Shown: piece by piece, positions 17,757-24,036 of the stretch
Position numbering within the stretch: position 1 is the first letter of the stretch
How the letters are laid out: every line of letters starts with the position of its first letter
Origin: Flagellimonas sediminis
GTDB lineage: Bacteria; Bacteroidota; Bacteroidia; Flavobacteriales; Flavobacteriaceae
Direction of reading: 5' to 3'
Assembly (NCBI RefSeq): GCF_010500845.1
Contig: NZ_JAAAMI010000001.1
Coordinates: 124,001 to 188,000 of the forward strand
Length of the DNA stretch: 64,000 bases
Position numbers and translations under genes: made by a program
Notes under the pieces: generated by a model
Databases searched by the model: none
The model's input: the letters and a program-made list of their open reading frames with translations, nothing else
Told to the model about the DNA's origin: nothing

Positions 17757-17764
17757 CAAAAGTA
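17757..17764 (-). promoter_or_regulatory. Predicted promoter of the copper locus (-7 box TACTTTTG)
   Basis: Exact TAnnTTTG match on the minus strand, leaving a leader of about 20 bases before the TTG start at 17730. Confidence 0.48.
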
Positions 17765-17851
17765 AAACCCTAGGATATTTATTTAAGTAACCATAATCAC
17801 CTTTTAATTCTTTTTAATTAAGTATTATCCTTCCATAAAGGATTTGATAAT

Positions 17852-17859
17852 TAAATTTG
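17852..17859 (+). promoter_or_regulatory. Predicted promoter of the coiled-coil lipoprotein gene (-7 box TAAATTTG)
   Basis: Exact TAnnTTTG match, 17 bases before the ATG at 17877. Confidence 0.48.
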
Positions 17860-17876
17860 AGGTTTAAATCAGGCAT

Positions 17877-18305
17877 ATGAAAAAAATACTATCCTTATCC
17901 GTTCTTGCTTTATCCCTAAGTATCATTTCCTGTAAAGAGGAAAAAAAGGCTTCCGAGGGACCTACCCAAATGGAGCGCGTAATGGCCGTCCATGATGAAG
18001 TGATGCCAGAAATGGGGAAAATTGGAAAATTGGTAGGGGAACTCAAAAGCAAAGTTGATACTACCGAAGTGGGCCAACAATATGAATCGGCCATAAAAGA
18101 CCTTCAAGATGCGCATACAACCATGATGGACTGGATGAAAGAGTTTGGTGACAGGTTCAACTCCGATGAAATTTTGAACGGCAAGGAACTCACAGAGCAA
18201 AAACAAAAATGGCTGGATGAAGAAGAAGAAAAGGTTCAAATTGTAAAGGAAAAGATCAACGGCAGTATTGCAAAAGCCGAAGCGCTTTTAACCAAAGAGG
18301 AGTAA
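17877..18305 (+). CDS. Small coiled-coil lipoprotein
   Basis: 142 residues. The signal peptide ends in a lipobox (SIISC, Cys near 19) followed by KEEKKASEG. The rest is strongly helical and charged, with heptad-like runs (IGKLVGELKSKV and EEEEKVQIVKEKINGSIAKAEALL). Flavobacterial relatives are often labelled 'viral A-type inclusion protein', a name reflecting only the coiled coil. The central MMDWMKEFGDRF is Met-rich. Function unknown; presumably an envelope lipoprotein. Its stop codon directly abuts that of the convergent gldD. Confidence 0.75.
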   Translation: MKKILSLSVLALSLSIISCKEEKKASEGPTQMERVMAVHDEVMPEMGKIGKLVGELKSKVDTTEVGQQYESAIKDLQDAHTTMMDWMKEFGDRFNSDEILNGKELTEQKQKWLDEEEEKVQIVKEKINGSIAKAEALLTKEE

Positions 18306-18860
18306 TTATTTCCATCGAATACTTTCCATGATCCTGCGGATGTCATTCTGCAAATACATGGCAGCTGGCAGGATAGAGTCGTAATTGGGCTTGGCATAAA
18401 AATAAAGGGACCCGGTCACAAAATGTTGAATACTATCCGTTACATAAAACTGTGATTGTGATGCCGCATTACCGCTGACCTCGTAGAACATGCCATAGAC
18501 ACCGTGGTCTTGGTTGATAAAGGGCTGTTCTATAATATTGTCCGCTTTTACCACATGTTCGTACGATAATTTCTGGGCATCAATCAACAATGTGTCTAAA
18601 TTCCCATGGACAGGTTTATAGGTCAAATAGATAGATCCTTTCATTTGTGGATAATCCAAAACAAGGGAACAATCCTTGTTCTCCTTGATGTCCGAAAGGG
18701 TATTCTGATCAAAAATATATGGGCAATCCATATTGGTCCGAGAGTAGGTTGCGGCAGGATACTCCAAACGCAACATGGCCTTGGGCCTTGGCAAAACGTC
18801 ATCCTTACAGCCTAAAAAAAGTAAGGCAAAAACAAAAAATACAAACGGGCTATGCTTCAT
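18306..18860 (-). CDS. gldD: Gliding motility lipoprotein GldD
   Basis: 184 residues with a lipoprotein signal (ALLFLGC). The mature part opens PRPKAMLRLEYPAATY and holds CPYIF, KGSIYLTYKPV, DHGVYGMFYEVSGNAASQ and the closing YLQNDIRRIMESIRW, all characteristic of GldD. GldD is required for gliding and for secretion through the type IX system in Flavobacterium johnsoniae; its exact biochemical role is unknown. Its start overlaps the end of gldE by 11 bases, and the ssb and mutY genes upstream follow the order common in flavobacteria. Confidence 0.93.
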   Translation of the reverse strand: MKHSPFVFFVFALLFLGCKDDVLPRPKAMLRLEYPAATYSRTNMDCPYIFDQNTLSDIKENKDCSLVLDYPQMKGSIYLTYKPVHGNLDTLLIDAQKLSYEHVVKADNIIEQPFINQDHGVYGMFYEVSGNAASQSQFYVTDSIQHFVTGSLYFYAKPNYDSILPAAMYLQNDIRRIMESIRWK

Positions 18861-20160
18861 GGGGCAAGGTTACTTTTATGCGTTTCAATCTTTTTTTATC
18901 CATGCTCTCCACCACGAATTGGTAATCGTTGAACTCTATTTTTTCGCCCACCTTTGGAAAGCTTCCTGAAATTTCGAGTACAAATCCGGCAATGGTCTCC
19001 GATTCCCCTTTTTGGTCCTCGAACTCCTCTTCTTCCTCAATTTTTACGACCCGATAAAAATCCTTTAGTGTCGTTTTGCCATCGAATACATAGTTATAAT
19101 CATCCAGTTTGGAGAAAACCAAATCCTCATCATCGAACTCGTCACTGATATCGCCCACAATTTCCTCGATCACGTCTTCCAACGTAACAATTCCAGAAGT
19201 TCCGCCATACTCATCCACCACTACGGCCAAATGGTTTTTCTTCGACTGAAATTCCAACAACAGATCGTCCAACTTTTTATTTTCGGGGACAAAGTAGGGT
19301 TCGCGTATAAGCGACATCCAATTGAAACTTTTTCTATCTATATAAGGTAAAAGATCCTTCACATATAGCACCCCCAAAACATTGTCCATGTGTTCGGAGA
19401 ACACGGGAATCCTAGAATATCCATGCTTTTTGATCTCCAATAGCACTTCGGGGAACTTCATTTTTTCGTTCAGGGCAAAAATATCGATGCGGGGTTGCAT
19501 CACTTGTTTGGTATCCGTATTGCCAAAGGTCACGATGCCTTCCAAAATCTTCTGTTCCTCTTTTGTGGTGTCGCCTTCGGAAGCAAGCTCCAATGCCTGG
19601 GATAGGTGGTTCACACTCAGGTTCGATTTTTGTTTGCCAAGCTTATCCTCCAAAAACAAGGTGGCCGACCGCATGGGCATACTCAACGGGGTGAAAAGAA
19701 AATTCAACCCTTTTAAGGGCACGGCCATAAATTGCGAAAACTGCACCCGGTTTCGGTTTGCGTAAATTTTAGGAAGGATTTCCCCGAACATCAAGATCAA
19801 AAAGGTAGCCATCACCACTTCCAAAAAAAACCGTAGGGTACCACCTATCCCTTCAAAAAGAGTGTCACCAAGGGAACTGAACAACAGAACAATGCCAATG
19901 TTAATGGCATTGTTGGTGATCAAAATGGTGGCTAACAGCTTTTTGGGTTTTTCCAATAATTGTACAATCAACTTTCCACGTGAGGAATCATTTTCTTCCA
20001 GTTCGTTGATGTCGGTCTGTGACAGTCCGAACATGGCCACTTCGGCAGCGGAAATCAGTGCAGACCCGGCCAACAGAAACAAAAGCACAAGAATTTTTAT
20101 AGTGAAGATTCCACTAAACACTGTAAATAAAATTACCAAACAATGGGGTTCGGGATCCAA
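18850..20160 (-). CDS. gldE: Gliding motility-associated protein GldE (CNNM/CorC-like)
   Basis: 436 residues. The N-terminal DUF21/CNNM domain has about four membrane helices (residues 12-35, 75-95, 103-122 and 140-160), with SAAEVAMFGLSQ and TNNAINIG. Then come two CBS domains (MQPRIDIFALNE and REPYFVPENKKLDDLL) and a C-terminal CorC/HlyC domain (DDYNYVFDGKTTLKDFYRV). Such proteins bind nucleotides and act in magnesium or other cation export. In flavobacteria GldE is paired with GldD and, when overexpressed, can partly make up for gldD defects. Here the two genes overlap. Confidence 0.92.
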   Translation of the reverse strand: MDPEPHCLVILFTVFSGIFTIKILVLLFLLAGSALISAAEVAMFGLSQTDINELEENDSSRGKLIVQLLEKPKKLLATILITNNAINIGIVLLFSSLGDTLFEGIGGTLRFFLEVVMATFLILMFGEILPKIYANRNRVQFSQFMAVPLKGLNFLFTPLSMPMRSATLFLEDKLGKQKSNLSVNHLSQALELASEGDTTKEEQKILEGIVTFGNTDTKQVMQPRIDIFALNEKMKFPEVLLEIKKHGYSRIPVFSEHMDNVLGVLYVKDLLPYIDRKSFNWMSLIREPYFVPENKKLDDLLLEFQSKKNHLAVVVDEYGGTSGIVTLEDVIEEIVGDISDEFDDEDLVFSKLDDYNYVFDGKTTLKDFYRVVKIEEEEEFEDQKGESETIAGFVLEISGSFPKVGEKIEFNDYQFVVESMDKKRLKRIKVTLPHEA

Positions 20161-20185
20161 ATTTGTATTGCTTTAAACTTTATTT

Positions 20186-20641
20186 TTAGAATGGTAGGTC
20201 ATCATCCTCTTCGGTGTCGTCTATGGGAACTTCCGGGGCGCTGGGTCTAGATGGTTCATTCTGTGGAGCAGTGCCTTGCATTTGAGTATTTTGCAGACTC
20301 TCATTCTTGGTGGTCAAAAATGTGAAGTCCTGTACATGCACCTCGGTGGTGTACCTCATGTTGCCATCTTCACCCTGCCATTGCCTGTTCTTCAACCTGC
20401 CTTCTACATAAACCTTATCCCCTTTGCTCAAGTATTTTTCACAAATTTCGGCGGCCTTGTTCCTTACCACTATATTGTGCCATTCCGTATTGGTCACCTT
20501 CTCACCGGTTTGCCTATTGGTGTAGGTTTCATTGGTGGCCAATGGAAATCTGGCAATGCAGTTACCTCCTTCAAAATAGTGGATCTTCACTTCATCTCCC
20601 AAATGCCCGATCAGCATTACTTTATTCAATGTTCCGCTCAT
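20186..20641 (-). CDS. ssb: Single-stranded DNA-binding protein
   Basis: 151 residues. An OB fold (residues 1-105) with NKVMLIGHLG, TEWHNIVVRNKAAEI and KGDKVYVEGRLKNRQW precedes a flexible linker and the acidic tail DDTEEDDDLPF, the conserved tip that recruits repair and replication partners. It coats single-stranded DNA during replication and recombination. It lies between mutY and gldE, a gene order conserved in Bacteroidota; 23 bases separate it from mutY. Confidence 0.96.
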   Translation of the reverse strand: MSGTLNKVMLIGHLGDEVKIHYFEGGNCIARFPLATNETYTNRQTGEKVTNTEWHNIVVRNKAAEICEKYLSKGDKVYVEGRLKNRQWQGEDGNMRYTTEVHVQDFTFLTTKNESLQNTQMQGTAPQNEPSRPSAPEVPIDDTEEDDDLPF

Positions 20642-20664
20642 AGTTTTCTAATTAATCAAAAGTA

Positions 20665-21702
20665 CTAAATTTTCAATGTCCTGATGAAATCGGCTATCAA
20701 AACAGGAACCGGGAATTTGGTTACCACATCCCACGGAGTACCGTTCTCCAAGTTATGGAAAGTTTTGAGTATCCAAAATTTGGTATGTAAATGTTGGTGG
20801 GAAAGTTTGTGCACAATGGGTTCGGTGTTGAAAAGATAATAGGATTCGAATGGTTCCAAAACCATTTCACTTTTAAAATGTTGCTGAAATGCTTCCGCCT
20901 GAATTTCCTTTTCTGACTCCAATAATGGAAATTGATACAGGTTTTGCCAGATGTCCTTGCCTTTCCGCTTTTCCATAATCGTTTGGTTCCGCTCGTCCAA
21001 ATAAACCAAATAATTAAAGTGGCGGATGCGAACTTTGGTCTTGTTCGTCTTTACCGGAAGACTATCTACCTTATTATCTTTAAGAGCCACGCACCCATCG
21101 TTCAATGGGCAAAGCAAGCAATTTGGTTTTTTGGGTGCACATTGAATGGCCCCGAATTCCATGATGCCCTGGTTGTAGTCCCGAATATTTTCGGTATCCA
21201 TGACCTCTTTTGCCAATTCTTTAAAATATTTGATCCCCGCAGGACTGTTTATAGGAATATCAACCCCAAAATATCTGGCCAAAACTCGATACACATTACC
21301 GTCAACTACCGGTTCGGGGACATCAAAACAGAAGGAAGCGATGGCACTGGCGGTATAATCGCCCACTCCTTTTAAGAATTTTAACCCTTCATAGGTAGTA
21401 GGAAATTCGCCCTTAAATTGCTCTACCACTATTTGTGCGGTAGCATGTAAGTTGCGTGCCCGGGAATAATATCCGAGGCCCTGCCAAAGCTTCAAGACAT
21501 TTTCCTCTGATGCATGGGCAAGTTCATGAACAGTGGGGAAAGCCTCCAAAAACCTATGATAATAAGGCATTCCCTGGGCCACACGGGTCTGTTGAAGTAT
21601 GATTTCGGACAACCAAATCTTATAGGGATCACGGGTCTCACGCCAAGGAAGTTTCCTTTTATGGGCGCTGTACCAATCCAGAATTTTATGGGAAAAAGAC
21701 AT
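20665..21702 (-). CDS. mutY: A/G-specific adenine DNA glycosylase
   Basis: 345 residues. The HhH-GPD domain shows WSEI-type LSEIILQQTRVAQG with the catalytic Glu, the hairpin LKGVGDYTASAIASF, and VDGNVYRV with the catalytic Asp. A four-Cys iron-sulfur loop follows (CAPKKPNCLLCPLNDGC, the first Cys preceding it in GAIQC). A C-terminal NUDIX-like domain recognises 8-oxoguanine. The enzyme removes adenine mispaired with 8-oxoG. It is the first gene of a likely mutY-ssb-gldE-gldD unit and diverges from the HU gene. Confidence 0.96.
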   Translation of the reverse strand: MSFSHKILDWYSAHKRKLPWRETRDPYKIWLSEIILQQTRVAQGMPYYHRFLEAFPTVHELAHASEENVLKLWQGLGYYSRARNLHATAQIVVEQFKGEFPTTYEGLKFLKGVGDYTASAIASFCFDVPEPVVDGNVYRVLARYFGVDIPINSPAGIKYFKELAKEVMDTENIRDYNQGIMEFGAIQCAPKKPNCLLCPLNDGCVALKDNKVDSLPVKTNKTKVRIRHFNYLVYLDERNQTIMEKRKGKDIWQNLYQFPLLESEKEIQAEAFQQHFKSEMVLEPFESYYLFNTEPIVHKLSHQHLHTKFWILKTFHNLENGTPWDVVTKFPVPVLIADFIRTLKI

Positions 21703-21721
21703 GCAAAAAAATACTATGCGC

Positions 21722-21729
21722 CAAATGTA
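21722..21729 (-). promoter_or_regulatory. Predicted promoter of mutY-ssb-gldE-gldD (-7 box TACATTTG)
   Basis: Exact TAnnTTTG match on the minus strand, 20 bases before the mutY ATG. Confidence 0.48.
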
Positions 21730-21783
21730 TCAGTTTATATACTTAAAATTAAAGGGTTTAAACGAAAGATTAATTTTAATGTT

Positions 21784-21791
21784 TATATTTG
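21784..21791 (+). promoter_or_regulatory. Predicted promoter of the HU gene (-7 box TATATTTG)
   Basis: Exact TAnnTTTG match, about 38 bases before the HU ATG; divergent from the mutY promoter 55 bases away. Confidence 0.5.
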
Positions 21792-21828
21792 CAAGCCGAA
21801 AAAAACAAGAAAAAAATAATCAAGAGAA

Positions 21829-22119
21829 ATGACGAAAGCAGATATTGTAACTAGAATCTCAGAGAAACTAGGAATTGAAAAAGGAGACGTGCAAGCTACA
21901 GTGGAATCTTTTATGGATGAAGTAAAAGCATCCTTGGAAAACGGAGATAATGTTTACCTAAGAGGATTTGGAAGTTTTATTATTAAGACCAGAGCTGAAA
22001 AAACAGGAAGAAACATTTCCAAGAACACCACCATCAAAATTCCAGCACACAATATCCCTGCATTCAAGCCAGCCAAAGTATTTGTGGAAGGTGTAAAAAG
22101 CAACGTAGAAGTAAAATAA
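21829..22119 (+). CDS. HU family DNA-binding protein
   Basis: 96 residues, the full HU length. It begins MTKADIVTRISEKLG and has the signature GFGSFIIKTRAEKTGRN followed by the DNA-clasping arm and FKPAKVF near the end. It bends and compacts DNA as a dimer. It starts a short cluster with a 29-residue basic protein and, beyond a terminator, RNase E/G. Confidence 0.95.
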   Translation: MTKADIVTRISEKLGIEKGDVQATVESFMDEVKASLENGDNVYLRGFGSFIIKTRAEKTGRNISKNTTIKIPAHNIPAFKPAKVFVEGVKSNVEVK

Positions 22120-22147
22120 ATTTATAACACTAAAGGAAAAGAGCCAT

Positions 22148-22237
22148 ATGCCGAGTGGAAAGAAAAGAAAAAGACATAAGGTAGCTACCCACAAGCGTAA
22201 AAAGCGTAGAAGAGCTAACCGACACAAGAAAAAGTAG
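22148..22237 (+). CDS. 29-residue basic protein, AURKAIP1/COX24 (mS38)-like
   Basis: A very short gene encoding MPSGKKRKRHKVATHKRKKR and nine further residues ending RHKKK. More than half the residues are Lys, Arg or His. The MPSGKKRKRHK start is conserved in Bacteroidota proteins labelled AURKAIP1/COX24 domain, related to mitochondrial ribosomal protein mS38. The composition and its place 28 bases after HU suggest an rRNA-binding ribosomal component, but that is inference from family and composition. A hairpin terminator begins at its stop codon. Confidence 0.82.
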   Translation: MPSGKKRKRHKVATHKRKKRRRANRHKKK

Positions 22238-22258
22238 TTGTTGCAACTACTTTTTCAT
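22229..22258 (+). terminator. Rho-independent terminator overlapping the small-gene stop
   Basis: The stem AAAAAGTAGTTG/CAACTACTTTTT (12 bp, loop TTG) is followed by further T residues. Its left arm includes the last codons and stop of the 29-residue gene. Confidence 0.78.
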
Positions 22259-22300
22259 TTTTAAGTCCACGTTCTTTGACATAGAGATTCAAAAAACGAA

Positions 22301-22327
22301 TTTCGGTCGGTCCGAAAAATGGCCGAC
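22301..22327 (+). promoter_or_regulatory. Two mutually exclusive hairpins in the RNase E/G leader
   Basis: TTTCGG (22301-22306) can pair with CCGAAA (22312-22317). Alternatively GTCGGtCC (22306-22313) can pair with GGCCGAC (22321-22327). They overlap, so only one forms. The site lies 63-89 bases before the GTG start. Confidence 0.35.
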
Positions 22328-22389
22328 ACCATACATTGTTTAATCATTTGTCCCATTATTTTAATGAGGACGAATAAAAATCGATTCAG

Positions 22390-23943
22390 GTGAATAGAGA
22401 ATTAATTGTTAGATCTACTCCCGAAGCAGTCGATTTTGCCTTACTAAAAGATGGAAAACTAATAGAATTCCACAAAGAAGAGGATAACAACAACTTTTCC
22501 GTAGGGGATATCTTCCTAGCCAAGATAAGAAAACCCGTTACAGGTCTAAATGCGGCATTCGTCAATGTAGGTTATGAAAAAGATGCGTTCCTGCACTATC
22601 ATGACCTTGGTCCGCAGTTGTCCTCCATGTTGAAATTCATCAAAAAAGTCAGGACAGGGAAGTTAAAGGACTATACCCTCAAAGATTTTCCATTTGAAAA
22701 AGACATTGACAAGAATGGCAGCATCACCGATGCTATAAAGGCCAATCAGTCATTATTGGTACAAATTGTAAAAGAACCCATATCCACCAAGGGACCCAGG
22801 ATTAGCTCAGAGCTATCCATTGCCGGTCGTTACTTGGTGATGGTCCCATTTTCAGATAGAGTCTCGGTATCACAAAAAATAGCGAGCAAAGAAGAAAAGG
22901 ACCGCTTGATCCGACTCGTGAAGAGTATCAAGCCCAAAGGATTTGGTGTCATAATCCGTACCGTTGCAGAAGGCAAAAAGGTTGCAGAACTGGACAAAGA
23001 TCTTCAGAACCTGTTATCCAAATGGATAGCAATGTGCAAGAAATTGCAGCGAGCGCCCCATCCAGCAAAAGTTTTGGTGGAACTTAACAGGGCCTCCTCC
23101 ATCCTTAGGGATGTCTTCAACGATTCCTTTACCGGAATATATGTTGACGACGAAACACTTTACAATCAGATCAAGGACTATGTGCATGAAATTGCACCCG
23201 AAAAAGAATCCATTGTAAAGCAATACACCGGTCCGGCCCCCATTTTTGAAAAGTTCGGGATCGAACGTCAAATCAAAACCTCATTCGGACGCACAGCATC
23301 CATGAGCCGAGGGGCATACCTTGTCATTGAGCATACCGAAGCCCTCCACGTAATCGACGTGAACAGTGGCAACCGCTCCAACAAGGCAAAGAACCAAGAA
23401 GATACCGCCTTGGAAGTAAACCTGCTCGCCGCTTCAGAAATTGCACGGCAGTTGCGTTTACGCGATATGGGCGGAATCATCGTAATTGATTTTATCGATA
23501 TGACCAAAGGTGACCACAGGAGAAAACTGTTCGATCATCTTAGGGAAGAAATGAAGGACGACAGGGCAAAACACAAGATTTTGCCTCCCAGTAAATTTGG
23601 TCTGGTACAGATTACCAGACAAAGGGTACGCCCGGAAATGAACATCAAGACCAGTGAGGAAAATCCGAACGTAGCGGGTGCCGAAGTGGAAGCGCCCATT
23701 GTCTTGATCGATAAAATCCAGTCAGATCTTGAGAGGATCATCAAAGGTGAGAAAAAGCCAGACGGCATTGTATTGAATATACACCCGTTCATTGCGGCAT
23801 ATCTTACCAAAGGATTTCCCTCCATTCGTTCCAAGTGGTTCAAGACCTATAAAAAATGGGTCAAGATCCAGCCAAGGGACGCGTATCAGTATCTGGAATA
23901 CCGTTTTAAAGACAAAGACGGTAAAGAAATCAATATACCTTAA
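22390..23943 (+). CDS. rng: Ribonuclease E/G family endoribonuclease
   Basis: 517 residues, RNase G-sized. An S1 RNA-binding domain (FSVGDIFLAKIRKPVTGLNAAFVNVGYEKDAFL, split by an inserted loop) comes first, then the catalytic core with HVIDVNSGNR and GGIIVIDFIDM, which supply the magnesium-binding Asp residues. After TRQRVRP the expected Cys-x-x-Cys zinc link is absent; the segment reads MNIKTSEENPNVAG. The enzyme processes rRNA and turns over mRNA. The start is GTG (VNRELIVRS), which matches the family N-terminus. A 152-base leader contains alternative hairpins. A terminator follows. Confidence 0.94.
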   Translation: MNRELIVRSTPEAVDFALLKDGKLIEFHKEEDNNNFSVGDIFLAKIRKPVTGLNAAFVNVGYEKDAFLHYHDLGPQLSSMLKFIKKVRTGKLKDYTLKDFPFEKDIDKNGSITDAIKANQSLLVQIVKEPISTKGPRISSELSIAGRYLVMVPFSDRVSVSQKIASKEEKDRLIRLVKSIKPKGFGVIIRTVAEGKKVAELDKDLQNLLSKWIAMCKKLQRAPHPAKVLVELNRASSILRDVFNDSFTGIYVDDETLYNQIKDYVHEIAPEKESIVKQYTGPAPIFEKFGIERQIKTSFGRTASMSRGAYLVIEHTEALHVIDVNSGNRSNKAKNQEDTALEVNLLAASEIARQLRLRDMGGIIVIDFIDMTKGDHRRKLFDHLREEMKDDRAKHKILPPSKFGLVQITRQRVRPEMNIKTSEENPNVAGAEVEAPIVLIDKIQSDLERIIKGEKKPDGIVLNIHPFIAAYLTKGFPSIRSKWFKTYKKWVKIQPRDAYQYLEYRFKDKDGKEINIP

Positions 23944-23945
23944 TT

Positions 23946-23975
23946 AAAAGCGGTTCAAATTGAACCGCTTTTTTT
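23946..23975 (+). terminator. Rho-independent terminator of the RNase E/G gene
   Basis: The stem AAAGCGGTTCAA/TTGAACCGCTTT is followed by a T-run starting at 23969, immediately after the TAA stop. Confidence 0.85.
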
Positions 23976-24002
23976 GTTTAAAACGGTTTCGGTACAAAAT
24001 GC

Positions 24003-24010
24003 TACTTTTG
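24003..24010 (+). promoter_or_regulatory. Predicted promoter of the glycosidase-like lipoprotein gene (-7 box TACTTTTG)
   Basis: Exact TAnnTTTG match, 26 bases before the TTG start at 24037. Transcription from it would exclude the longer reading that starts inside the preceding terminator. Confidence 0.5.
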
Positions 24011-24036
24011 ATAAATTCCTAAATGAAACCATTATT

